A program made the translations under genes and the position numbers. This document shows positions 55,098-64,000 of a DNA stretch of 64,000 nt, in pieces. The DNA is taken from assembly GCA_017165825.1 (NCBI GenBank), contig CM029367.1:6431723-6495722 (forward strand), in the 5' to 3' direction. The notes beneath the pieces are model-generated. The model had not been told where the DNA came from. It made no database searches and saw only the letters and a list, made by a program, of their open reading frames with translations. This DNA comes from Hepsetus odoe (lineage: Eukaryota; Chordata; Actinopteri; Characiformes; Hepsetidae). The first letter of the stretch is position 1. Every line of letters begins with the position of its first letter.

Positions 55098-55767
55098 GTA
55101 GGTTCGTTTATGGGTTTGTTTTACCAGACAGGCATAAATCTGTCGGATCGTGCTGTCTAAGCACAGGGCCATATCTTTACAATGCAGATCACGCAGCAAA
55201 ATAATTTAAGCTTGAATATTTTCTGCTAAGGAATTATCCTGTTAAAGGCTATGAAATTTGTGAGAGACTTAGGACGACTAAAGCCTATCTTTACAAACCT
55301 CTAAATGCATTCACGTTAAGATTTCTTAATAAACTTTAATGACCCTTCATAATTGGGAAGTATTTGGCATCTGCTTTTTTGCTGGTTTTCAGCCACAATC
55401 TGCACTTCAGCTCATGGCTGTGCTATGCAGAACAAATGAAATTTCCCAGAGCAGACTATGAAATTAAAATTTTGTTTCCTCCCTAAGGTTGTTTCTGGGC
55501 TAAAGTATATCTTCACTGTTGAGATGGCCAGAACGTCCTGCAGAAAGGGTGGGGTTGAGGAGGTGTGCACAGTCCCTTCGGACCCAGCGGTTGCCAAAGT
55601 AAGTTGTACATCTGTTTTTCATTTCCACTGATTGATGCTTAAGGCATTTAATAAAACTAAATGTGGTGTTTTTCTTCTCTTTTCTGAAGTCCCAAACGTG
55701 CAAACTGGTCGTCTGGAGCCAGCCATGGCTGAGCAGATCCGAGGTTACAGAGAATACCTGCAAGTGA
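54897..55767 (+). CDS. Type 2 (secreted) cystatin, cysteine-protease inhibitor
   Basis: Type 2 cystatins are secreted, tight-binding inhibitors of papain-like proteases such as cathepsins B, L and S. Exons 54897-55097, 55488-55598 and 55690-55767 join in phase 0 into 129 residues. A signal peptide (MFLKVVAPVLALCLAVANA) is followed by the flexible N-terminal Gly (G20 or G23), then the first hairpin loop Q67-VVSG, which is split by intron 1 as in other type 2 cystatins, and the second loop P116-W117 (SQPWLS). Four cysteines (C85, C94, C108, C128) form the two conserved disulfides. All three contact regions are present, so it should be functional. It is probably the cystatin C-like gene of fish, though paralogues cannot be told apart here. 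Confidence 0.93.
55488..55598 (+). CDS. Cystatin exon 2
   Basis: Acceptor TTTCCTCCCTAAG, donor GTAAGT. It encodes VVSGLKYIFTVEMART, SCRKGGVEEVC and TVPSDPAVAK, with the first disulfide pair. Confidence 0.93.
55690..55767 (+). CDS. Cystatin exon 3
   Basis: Acceptor TTTTCTGAAG. It encodes SQTCKLVVWSQPWLSRSEV and ENTCK, then TGA at 55765-55767. It carries the PW inhibitory loop and the second disulfide pair. Confidence 0.93.
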   Translation, partial: SQTCKLVVWSQPWLSRSEVTENTCK

Positions 55768-56960
55768 AGCGCCGATACGTGGAACACATCTTTCTTCTTT
55801 TCAATTGAATCAGTTTAAAAAGCCTTTCCACTGCAGGAAGATTTTTACTTAACATGAATGCATCAGATCCATCTAGTAAATTCAGCTTGGTTTTCATTCA
55901 AAGGCTTTGACTAACAGTCACCTCTGCAATCATGTTTTTACAGTTTTTGTATAATTCCAAACACTTTCTGAAAAACTAATAACTGGTGGCTAGATTTACT
56001 ATTAAAAGATTGCTGAAAAGATGTGTCCTACATTTATTTTGCTAAAATTAATAATAGAATTGCTTTCTTGCTCACAGTAAAGCCGAAGGAAATTTTAGAA
56101 CATGCAAAAGCTCATATATTTTGGAAACAATGTAAAATTACATATAAATATGCCAGGTAGCATTCAAAAATAATATTTAGGTTTGTATAGAAAAACAAGA
56201 TAATCATGAAGCTTATCTTACTATATTGTAACACACCTTTAATACTCAGTTCATCTTAAGAACCTAAGTGATTTACTGAATCTGGCATCAGATTAGGAAT
56301 GGTTTTAAGGAAAGGAGTTAACCCGCACAGATAAGGAGAGTAAGGAAGCCAGCCATATTTGGGATTAAGCTTTACTTGCTATAATTGCTTATGAGCATAT
56401 ACTGTTTATAACTGGTACAATTTATGCAATAGTGTTACATACCTTTTTATAAAATCATATGGTGACACAAGAAACTTTTTTTAGATCATTACATTGAGGT
56501 AAGATGACAATGTTTCAGTAATAATTTCCCAATGTAATTGTTGGGACACAGTTGTTTTGCATTAGAGAAATGGGCCCGTTTACAAACACAAACTGTTCTA
56601 CAGCTTTCTTCAGATAACAGCTGTAAGATAGACATCCTGTTGACCTCTGGAGGGGTCACCATTGAAAAGAGGTGTTGTCTCCTCGTTACGCAAGGCCAAA
56701 GAGAAAGGGCTTTCCAGCTGGGGATTTTGAAGTCCGTGGTGGGCTGGTCCACTCATTATACATTTGGGTTAAGCAGTTCATGGCATTACATAATTGTGAA
56801 AGGATTTGTGAACTGTATAACCAATTTCCTCTAACAACATTTGTATTACACTTGGTTCTCAAGATTAACATTGGGATATATACAAGACATAAAAGATCAA
56901 ATGAATAAAATTAAGCAGCAGGAGCTGACAGATTCAAATTCAAAGTTGGCATTGCATATT
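55768..56960. other. Cystatin 3' UTR and intergenic DNA
   Basis: No canonical AATAAA is close to the stop; ATTAAA at about 56001 is the nearest plausible polyadenylation signal. Open frames at 56489-56908 on both strands overlap each other and show no recognisable domain. Confidence 0.45.
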
Positions 56961-56964
56961 TTGT

Positions 56965-57475
56965 AATATGTATTCCTCCTTTAAACCAACCACCTGCATG
57001 TCCTCTCTCACCACATCCATAAACCTACTCTTTGGTCTTCCTCTTTTCCTCTTTCCTAGCAGCTCCATGTTCATCCTCCTACCAATATAATTCTCGTCTC
57101 TCCTCTGGAAATGTCAAAATCAACACAACCATGCTCCTCTAACTTTGTCTCCAAAATGTCTAACCTGAGCTGTCCCTCTAATATACTCATTTTTAATCCT
57201 GTCTATCCTTGTTCCACCCAACAAAAATCTCAGCATCTTTATCTCTGACACCTACAACTCTGCCTCTAGGCTTTTCTCCAGTGCCACTGTTTCCAACACG
57301 TACAACGTAGCTGGTTTCACTACTGCCCTGTAAACTTTCCATTTTACTCTTGCTGGTACCAGTTTCACAAATCACTCCAGCTACTCTTCTCCATCCATTG
57401 CAACCTGCCTGCACTCTCTTCTTCACCTCTCTTCCACACTCACCTTTACTCTGAACTGTTGATTCCACATTCTTT
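56965..57475 (-). mobile_element. RTE-type LINE fragment, 3' third
   Basis: On the minus strand it covers ESTVQSKGECGREVKKRVQAG, CNGWRRVAGVIC, then decayed VYR.V, the FVGWNKDRQD region and the RPKSRFMDVVRE-like end near 56990. It has stops and frameshifts, and lacks the terminal AGCAGCCGAAAG end. Confidence 0.78.
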
Positions 57476-57884
57476 AAGTTACTCGAGAAAAAAAAAAAGA
57501 TTTGCTAAATAAACAAATGTAAATATTAATGTAAATATACCAGTAACATTAATCCCATCAGTCTGCTGACACCACACAACTCTCTGATTATTATTCCATC
57601 CTCAAGTGACCCACTCATAATTGAGACATGTTCCTCCTGCACATGAACATAAACACATAAAGTGCCTGCATCAAATGTATTGAAATTCTCCATGTAATAT
57701 TTGATCTGCACTTTTACTTTTCAATTAATTAACAAAAATACATATAACAGCTTTTTGTTTAGACTTTAGGGATAATTTGTATTTTTTTAAATTATTGCAA
57801 TAATAAAACTGGCCTATTTATTGAAAAATAAAAAAAAAGTGTCTCCAAACCTGTGAAAGTGAGTATATATATTTCAACTGATTA
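57476..57884. other. Intergenic, no gene seen
   Basis: AT-rich spacer between two RTE fragments; nothing can be named. Confidence 0.5.
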
Positions 57885-58468
57885 ACACTCTCTTCTTCTT
57901 TCTGAGACCTATCCAACCCGTAAAACATTTAAACTCTTTACCATCCTGTAAACCTTTTCTTTTTACTCTTGCTGGTGCCATTTGTCTCTTATTCCTCTCC
58001 TCTCTACAGCATATCTTCATCTTTCCAGGTTCTCCTCAAGCTGCTCCCTACCCCTACATTGTGAGAACACACAGCACAGCACAACAAAATCCTGAACTAT
58101 TCTCACACTCTTCTTTGTAACCTGACTTCCTCATACAAAGCCACAAATCCTCTCTAGGCACCCTGTCATATGCTTTCTCCAAGTCCACAAAGGCACAATG
58201 CAACTGCTTCTGACCTTACCTGTACTTCTCCATCAGAACCCTCAGAACAAACATTGCATCTGTAGTGCTCTTTCTCGGCATGAAACCATACTGCTGTTCA
58301 CTAATCCTCACCTCTTTTCTTAACCTAGTTTCCACTACTCTTTCCCATAACTTCTTGCTTTGGTTGATCAACTTTATCCATCTATAGTTACTACAACTCT
58401 GCACTTCACCCTTATTCTTGAAAATCGGTACCAGTGCAGTTCATCTCCACTCCTCAGGCATCTTTCTT
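57885..58468 (-). mobile_element. RTE-type LINE fragment, patchwork
   Basis: On the minus strand, from 58468 downward, it reads the SCSNYRWIKLINQSKKLWERVVE block, VRISEQQYGFMPRKSTTDAMF, FVDLEKAYDRV-like codons (about 58180), then a gap filled at about 58060-58090 by SINE B-like sequence (CTGTGCTGTGTGTTCTC). After that come LEENLERWR-like codons and, near 57960, GKVY-like codons. It is much deleted. Confidence 0.7.
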
Positions 58469-58469
58469 C

Positions 58470-59398
58470 AGGTTCCACCAATTTTACCCAAAACCATCTG
58501 GTGCCAAAATGGCCAAGTAAAGTAAAGGTGCTGGTATCACAATTGGATCTAGGGTATCTGATTCAATGAAACTAGATGCCAGGAAATAAGAGGCGACAAT
58601 GTGCTGATGAAAACTGTAACTCAAGTTTGCACTCAATGCAGAAAGTGCAATGTTGATCTGTACATTCCATGCTTTGTACCATATCACAGCAGAACACAAT
58701 GAATTGTATGAATTGTAACAATTCATACATTAATTGTAATTCCAAAAGGAAATACACTGCTGGAGTTGGAAGGTGGCTGCAATGGAGACTTGGCATAGCA
58801 TCACCAGAGCTGATATTCATTGGTGATGTCTATGAATCACAGACTTCAAGCAGTCATTATATTCAAGGGATTTGCAACAAAGTACTAAACATGACTGCTT
58901 TAATGTACCTACCATTACTTTACATTACATTACCATTACATTATGGTGCCCTGAAATGTATAAATGCATAAAGGTTAATTTTTTGTAATGTATTTAAATA
59001 GCTTTAAAGTCAGGAATATGCACTTTAATCAGAATTGTCTGATTTCAAATTTTACACTGAGGAGCAGAGAGTCAATCAAGGAAAATGTCTTTGTCCCAGC
59101 CATTATGGAGGCCACTGTGTATGTAAAATAAGAGAAAAGAACTGGTACCTGTATGGTGGACAGCTTAGGTATTTCTGGAAAGCAAGTCCATCTTTCACTT
59201 TCAGGCTTTCCTGAACTCCAGACCAGCTACTCCACAGAGTTGACGAAACTACTATAATCAGTTTTCTCTCCTCAGACTGGATCATCTGCATGAGCTGCTG
59301 CCACTAAGATTAGCAAAATCTTACCCACTCGGGCAGAGCCAACGTTATTAGCTTGCTGACCTTCCAACTACAGAAACAACTTTTATTGTGACTCATGC
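58470..59398. other. Intergenic, no gene seen
   Basis: No recognisable exon. The open frames at 58572-58971 on both strands overlap and lack similarity. A short ATTACATTACCATTACATTA run lies at about 58921-58942. Confidence 0.5.
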
Positions 59399-59535
59399 TT
59401 ATTGGAGGTTATCTCTTAATTGATTAATTATGAAGTGTACTTTCTCTTTCTTTCTTTCCTTCTTTGTTTCTGGTGTCGACCAGAGGCGGATGGGTTCCCC
59501 TTTTGGGTCTTGGTTTCTCACAAGGTGTCTTTTGG

Positions 59536-59798
59536 GTAGCGGTGGCCTAGTGGTTAGGGAGTTGGCCACAGAATCAGAAGATTGTGGGTTCAAACCCCTT
59601 ACCAGTAGGTTGCCCTGAGGTACCCTTGAGCAAGGTACCATCCCCATCACTGCTGCCCGGGTGCTTTCAAAGCTGCCCCCCTGCTGCATGGTGTTTGTGT
59701 GTATGGGTTAAATGCAGAGGAGCAATTTCATTGTGGTTCGCTGTGCTGTGACCTCGCAATGACAAAAATAGTCACTTTCACTTCTTTCACTTTCACTT
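59536..59798 (+). mobile_element. tRNA-derived SINE, family B
   Basis: It begins GGGTAGCGGTGGCCTAGTGGTTAGGG, with GGTTCAAACCCC (B box) and GGTTGCCCTGAGGTACCCTTGAGCAAGGTACC, and ends AATGACAAAAATAGTCACTTTCACTTC plus TTTCACTTTC repeats. Confidence 0.83.
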
Positions 59799-59799
59799 T

Positions 59800-59912
59800 T
59801 TCCTTCCCTCTGTCACCCTTGGCTTACTAGTTGGGGCTTGGACCTGGTTTCTGTAGAGCTGCTTTGTGACAAAAACAGTTGTTAAAGCGCTATATAAATA
59901 AAGTTGACTTGA
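59800..59912 (+). mobile_element. LINE- or SINE-type 3' tail with TTGAC repeat
   Basis: The sequence GAGCTGCTTTGTGACAAAAACAGTTGTTAAAGCGCTATATAAATAAAGTTGACTTGACTTGAC resembles the widespread fish retroposon tail that ends in a CTATATAAATAAA signal and a short tandem repeat. Only the tail is present, directly abutting the SINE B. Confidence 0.55.
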
Positions 59913-59914
59913 CT

Positions 59915-60160
59915 TGACAACTGTCACACTGCCCTCACACATATCCTGTACCACTCTGACAAACTTCTCTGCCACTCCTGAGTTCCTCATACAAAACCGC
60001 AACTTCTCTCTTGGCACCTTGTCATATGATTTTTCATATTTCACAAAACCACAATGAAATGCCTTCTGACCTTCTCTAAACTTCTCCATCAACATCATCA
60101 CAGCAAACATTGCATCTGTAGTGCTTTTTTTTGGCACAACACCATACTGCTGCTCACTAA
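59915..60160 (-). mobile_element. RTE-type LINE fragment, RT fingers/palm
   Basis: The minus strand reads MPKKSTTDAMFAVMMLMEKFREG, FVKYEKSYDKVPREKLRFCM and VRVVQDMCEGSVTVV. The DLEKAYD motif has changed to KYEKSYD, losing the Asp of motif A. It is a short remnant. Confidence 0.78.
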
Positions 60161-60227
60161 AATAACAAAATAATCACATGTTCAGCTTCCAGCTTCATGC
60201 TCATTCGAGCAATGCGATAGCTCTTCA

Positions 60228-60980
60228 ACACCTCCCAGTGCTCGTGTTAACTCATGCCTAAATTCCACCTTGCAGTCCTCCTTCTTCAGCTTCCACCACT
60301 TGATCCTTACCCTCTGCCCTCACTTTCCTCTTCTTGACCTCCAAGGTCATCCTACAGGCCACCATCCTATACTGTTTGGCTGCACTCTCCCCTGTCACTA
60401 CTTTGCAGTCTCCAATCTCCTTCAGACTGACCCTCCTACACATGATATAATCCACCTATGTACATCTTCCTCCACTCCTATATGTCACCCAGTGCTCCTC
60501 CCGCTTCTTAAAATAAGTATTAACTATAGCCATTTCCATCCTTTTCACAAAATCTACAACCATCTGACCTTCAGCATTACTCTCCTTGACACCGTACCTA
60601 TCCATCACCTCTGCTCTCTTTGCAAACATGTCCATTAAAATCTGCACCACTCTCTCTCCCCTGGGAACACTCTCTATCACTTCATCTAACTCACTCCAGA
60701 ATTCTTCCTTCTCCTCCATCTCACAACCAACTTGTGGTTTATAAGCACTAACATCATTCATTACCCCACCTTCAATTTCCAGCTTCATCACCCTATCTGA
60801 CACTCTTTCACCTCTAAATCAGTCTTGCCATACTCTTCCTTCCGGATAAGACCTACCCCATTTCTCCATCCATTCACAAAATGGTTAAACAATTTAAACC
60901 TGCCTCCAAATACACCTCGACTTAGTACTCTTTCAACTAGTCTCTTGGACGCACAAAATATGGCCTTCTACCCATTATGT
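60228..60980 (-). mobile_element. RTE-type LINE, endonuclease part
   Basis: The minus strand from 60980 reads decayed ILCVQET-like sequence, SDRVMKLEIEGG, EEFWSELDEVIESVPRGERV, VVDFVKRMEMAIVNTYFKKRE, VDYIMCRRVSLKEIGDCKVV and ESAAKQYRMVACRMTLEVKKR, then the linker GGLQGGI. The catalytic block after VPRGERV is damaged. Confidence 0.8.
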
Positions 60981-61180
60981 TCTCCTTTCAGCTGCATTCA
61001 CAAGAGGTCGCCACAGCTGATTACTTTTCCATTTCCACTTCAGATCCTCTGCATCTTCCTCTTTCATCCCAACCACCTGCATGTCCTATCTCACCACCTC
61101 CATAAACCTCCTCTTTGGTTTTCCTTTTCTCTTCTAGCTTGGCAGCTTCATTCTACCCGTACTTCTACTTTCCTCCTGCC
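60981..61180 (-). mobile_element. RTE-type LINE 3' end, embedded
   Basis: This is a separate RTE 3' terminus (on the minus strand ...RFMEVV-like, QVVGMKEED-like, AGTA ATCAGCTGTGGCGACCTCTTGTGAATGCAGCTG). It lies between the 5' leader fragment (61181-61275) and the endonuclease fragment (60228-60980) of another copy in the same orientation. This order cannot arise from one element without insertion or rearrangement. Confidence 0.65.
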
Positions 61181-61275
61181 TCCAGACATGCCTTCCTCTT
61201 CTTCTTCTCATTTGCCCAGTAGTAGCTCAGTTTCTACCCTACTGACTAACAATACTGGTGGCGATAGCTGTTAAC
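61181..61275 (-). mobile_element. RTE-type LINE 5' leader fragment
   Basis: On the minus strand it reads GGGTTAACAGCTATCGCCACCAGTATTGTTAG and GGGCAAATGAGAAGAAGAAGAGG, matching the leader just before the endonuclease ORF at 40083-40180. It probably belongs with the endonuclease fragment at 60228-60980. Confidence 0.6.
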
Positions 61276-61444
61276 CCAGGACTTGGCCAATCAGTCAAGC
61301 GGGGCTGCAGGGGAGTCCATGCCAGCTCACACAGGGCAAAGGACAGGGGACACACCCTGGACAGGTCGCCAGCCCATCACAGGGAGGAGCGTGACGGGGA
61401 TGGCACCTTGCTCAAGGGTACCTCAGGGCAACCTATTGGGAAGG
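61276..61444 (-). mobile_element. SINE fragment, body B with tail C
   Basis: The minus strand has the body AACCCCTTCCCAATAGGTTGCCCTGAGGTACCCTTGAGC, followed by GTCACGCTCCTCCCTGTGATGGGCTGGCGACCTGTCCAGGGTGTG and AGCTGGCATGGACTCC. It is the same head/tail combination as 20661-20937, truncated at both ends. Confidence 0.78.
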
Positions 61445-61527
61445 GGTTGTCTGCTTAGTTGTCTGCATTGTGATTTGGAGGTTTGGGATGAAAAAATACA
61501 CTTTTGCATCCCTAGAGGCTGAGGTAT

Positions 61528-61568
61528 AATATGATATAATATAATATAATATAATATAATATAATATA
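61528..61568. repeat. (ATATA)n microsatellite
   Basis: About eight repeats of a 5-base TATAA unit. Confidence 0.9.
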
Positions 61569-61599
61569 GGCTGTGTATTCAACCTAAAGGCAAACCGAA

Positions 61600-62228
61600 A
61601 ACCTACGAGTAAAACCATGCGCATGCGCAGGCCATCAGATCCTTTTCGGCTGCCCGATGCGTTCTGCGCATGTGAGAATTCAGGCTCTCTTCAGTAAGTC
61701 GGCTCATTTGGCTCAGCTCAGCAGAAAGCGCTGACTCTTTTTTTGCCTTTAATAGTTCTATTAGTTTAAAATCCCTATTCAACACGTTTTAATTGTATAA
61801 CACACACACAATTTCGTTCTCAGGCTGAAGCCGACACTTATCATTCACAAGACAATTCGGCAGAAAGAGTCGGTTTGCTCACGACTGACACATCGCCGTT
61901 TGCTACTAACAAGTTAAGAATCGTTTCAGCGTTTCTGGTTTATATTCGACCTGAAATTCCTAACGTTAGTGAATACAGCTACAGTTAAGTCGTTGCAGAA
62001 AGAAGAATGTAAAAAAAGGAATGGACTCTGGAATGGACTTTTGAGACAAACCGGACTCTGTATTGACAGTTCACTGGTCTCGAGTAACTCCATAAGCTTC
62101 CGAGACAGACTTATCAGTGTTACATTGACCTCTTGGGTGAATATTAAGCCTGGCTCGAGCTTAAGAGGAGTCTTTGCTTTAAGTCTTGATTAAAGCTTTA
62201 ACACAGGCAGGAAAGTTTGTTCATAAGA
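61600..62228 (+). promoter_or_regulatory. Probable promoter and 5' UTR of the glyatl3-like gene
   Basis: CpG content is raised relative to the flanks (for example GCATGCGCAGG at 61621 and GTTCTGCGCATG at 61660, NRF1-like palindromic GCGCATGC elements). No TATA box is evident. The sequence GTCGGCTCATTTGGCTCAG at 61697 and AGTCGGTTTGCTCACG at 61866 may belong to a repeat related to 23505-23720. The start site is not resolved. Confidence 0.4.
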
Positions 62229-62303
62229 ATGAAGGTGCTGAGCAAAGAAGAGCTAAAGGTTGCAGAGAAGACCCTCAGGAACTACTTGCCAAAGTCTCAA
62301 CAG
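62229..62303 (+). CDS. glyatl3-like coding exon 1
   Basis: The ATG at 62229 (CATAAGAATGA) begins 25 codons, up to donor GTGTGT at 62304. Too short to stand as an open frame alone; it was found because exon 2 begins in phase 0 and family proteins start about 25 residues before VYG. Confidence 0.75.
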
Positions 62304-63831
62304 GTGTGTGAAGAATACCTGCATGCTTTTTGGACCATAATGTTTAAACTAGAAAAAGGGAAATATCGTGGATAAAGGTTTTAACTCAAGGGCTGCGTAT
62401 TACACATCTTGCTTTTACTTTGTCCACATTTCTAATTCTGTTTATAGGTGTGGTCAATAAGCAATTCCATGGGTGGGCATACATTACAGGCTCTTTAATG
62501 GCCAAAGAATCTATCCCAATTTTTTTGAAGAGTTTGTGATGGTTCCAGAAATGGTGTTTTGAATTTCATCTGAAGAGGAAGTGGAATAGGAAGGATGATT
62601 GACGACAGTTAAACTGACAAAAAGACTCATAATGACAATCAGCTTTACTCTGTGACACTACTTTATTAATGTTACATAATGGTGAATTAATGAAGCTTTA
62701 CCTTGTGAAAATAGCTTTTTTGCACACTGACAGAATGAACTGAAATCAGGGAAGGTTATAAACAAGAATAAAAACCTGGTATTATAGTGGCTTCTATGAA
62801 TCATTTACAGGAAATCTGATTTGGTCAGTCTCTAAGACTCAACCTCTAAAAACAGCAAGATTGGACAATGTGTGGAGCCCCTCATTGGATCCACCCATCT
62901 AAGAAATACTCTCCTCACTTCTTTTTCTTGAGACCCAAAATCCTTTTCCATTCTGCTGTGTTAAGTGGACTTCCAAGAGCCTAACATTGCAGTCCAACGA
63001 CTAGACTAGTGTCTGCTTATGAACTCTGAACTAGAAATGGCAAAGAGAATATATGTAGTAGCAGAGAGAATGACACTGCAGCCTGGAAAATGGAAAGTGA
63101 TTTTTCATAGATCATATGCTAGTTCTGACCCAGTCCATAAGACAGGCTAAATGTATTTACACTCATTTTCCATTTTACCAGCTCTACAGTTTTTAATCAC
63201 AGACTGTAGTTGATATGTTTCCAAGCATCATTTACTTCCCCCTTAACCCTGTGCATCACTAGTCAGGAACCCCACAGGACCCCCAGTTAATTAGCATTAT
63301 TAACAGGCAGTGGAACTGACATGGTGTCTTGTGTGTGCTGCACAGAGTTAAGCTGTAGTGTTGCTGTAGTGTTTAAATGCTTTGTTATCAGTCCCGGGCT
63401 ATAGTCCACCATCTAAAAATGTCCAGCCAGCAGTGTTTCACACATCATAGATGGCAAAAAAACGTGAACTTTATTTAATTAATGAAACATGGCTGTTTAT
63501 TGACGTTGACATTTTACATTTATACATTGTTTTGTAGTGATTATTATATTATCATATATTAATATATTTTTTTTATTGGCCTGATGCTGTTACAGCCATC
63601 ATTTAATAAACAAAAGGGATTTTAGTTTTATTTTTTAATTTTATTAGTCAATTAATTTTATTTAGTTAATTTGACAAATTTGGCAAAAAACTCAAAGATA
63701 TTGTTACTTTTTATGTCCAGGTGTATGGATTTGTGTTTTTGTTAAATCGATTTCAAGCTCAACCTCTAGATGTGCTAGTGGACTGCTGGCCTGACTTCAA
63801 TGTTCTGTTTGTTGGATCAATACAACAGGAG
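62229..63831 (+). CDS. Glycine N-acyltransferase-like protein (glyatl3-like), first two exons
   Basis: The GLYAT family transfers acyl groups from acyl-CoA to glycine or other amino acids, using a GNAT fold. Members may act in mitochondria or, for GLYATL3, possibly elsewhere in the cell. Exons 62229-62303 and 63721-63831 (phase 0 join; donors GTGTGT and GTAAGA, acceptor TTATGTCCAG) encode 62 residues: MKVLSKEELKVAEKTLRNYL, LPKSQQVYGFVFLLNR and LDVLVDCWPDFNVLFVG. The pattern of about 25 residues, then VYG....N, then V.D.WPDF matches the N terminus of GLYAT and GLYATL3. The acetyl-CoA-binding part lies beyond the window. The choice of glyatl3 over other paralogues is inference. Confidence 0.78.
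62304..63720. other. glyatl3-like intron 1, no other feature seen
   Basis: AT-rich intron with no exon, RNA gene or named repeat that I can support. Confidence 0.5.
63721..63831 (+). CDS. glyatl3-like coding exon 2
   Basis: The exon starts directly after a TTTTTATGTCCAG acceptor and ends at donor GTAAGA (63832). It encodes VYGFVFLLNRFQAQPLDV and LVDCWPDFNVLFVGSIQQE. The WPDF motif is the strongest family marker. Confidence 0.8.
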
Positions 63832-63848
63832 GTAAGAGATTATTTGGA

Positions 63849-63979
63849 ACTTCTTGTGATAAGATTCTATACTTCTTGTGATAAGATTCTATACTGGTCT
63901 AGCCACAGTGCTGAAAACTTTGTATTCTTACTGTTGGTTTGATCGCTGAAAACTTTGTATTCTTACTGTTGGTTTGATC
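63849..63979 (+). repeat. Two adjacent short tandem duplications
   Basis: A 22-base unit (ACTTCTTGTGATAAGATTCTAT) occurs at 63849-63870 and 63871-63892. A 35-base unit starting GCTGAAAACTTTG occurs at 63910-63944 and 63945-63979. Both pairs are perfect and lie in intron 2 of the glyatl3-like gene. Confidence 0.9.
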
Positions 63980-64000
63980 TTCCTACATGCAGGAACCAGA

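Overview
This window reads as nuclear DNA of a teleost fish. Its genes are split by GT-AG introns, the intergenic and intronic DNA is AT-rich, and it is crowded with repeat families typical of ray-finned fish: RTE-type LINEs, tRNA-derived SINEs, Tc1/mariner and hAT DNA transposons and solo LTRs. The repeat spectrum would suit an otophysan such as a catfish or characin, but I cannot fix the species from sequence alone. There is no sign of bacterial operons, CRISPR, plasmid or viral genes.

Five protein-coding genes can be supported by splice sites with consistent reading phase and recognisable protein families. (1) macrod2, minus strand: its first three coding exons lie at 23149-23185, 18752-18856 and 10997-11098, and the rest of the gene continues to the left of the window. 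(2) mad2l1bp (p31comet), plus strand: three exons, 28018-32691, complete. (3) ephx1 (microsomal epoxide hydrolase), minus strand: nine coding exons, 39449 down to 33567, complete, 471 residues, with the whole catalytic set present. (4) A type 2 cystatin, plus strand: three exons, 54897-55767, complete, 129 residues, with a TATA promoter. (5) A glycine N-acyltransferase-like gene (glyatl3-like), plus strand: the first two coding exons lie at 62229-62303 and 63721-63831, and the rest runs off the right edge. The genes do not form one pathway. They cover ADP-ribose removal, spindle-checkpoint silencing, epoxide detoxification, protease inhibition and acyl-glycine conjugation. mad2l1bp and ephx1 are convergent, and their 3' UTRs probably overlap.

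Layout: 1-23.2 kb is macrod2 introns, carrying two solo LTRs, Tc1-derived MITEs, two DD37E Tc1-like transposons and a nested hAT-in-RTE insertion. 23.2-28 kb is the macrod2 promoter and a repeat-rich spacer. 28-39.5 kb holds mad2l1bp and ephx1. 39.5-54.7 kb is a gene-free block made largely of RTE copies and SINEs, including one nearly full-length RTE at 46.9-50.2 kb. 54.7-55.8 kb is the cystatin gene. 56-61.5 kb is more RTE debris. 61.6 kb to the end is the glyatl3-like gene.

I did not find a new enzymatic or defence system. The more unusual content is in the mobile elements: SINEs that share one tRNA-like head but carry different tails, a SINE nested in a SINE, hAT elements with perfect 8-bp target duplications, two Tc1 MITEs sharing one deletion junction, and an RTE copy whose reverse-transcriptase active-site box is broken by a 5-bp deletion.
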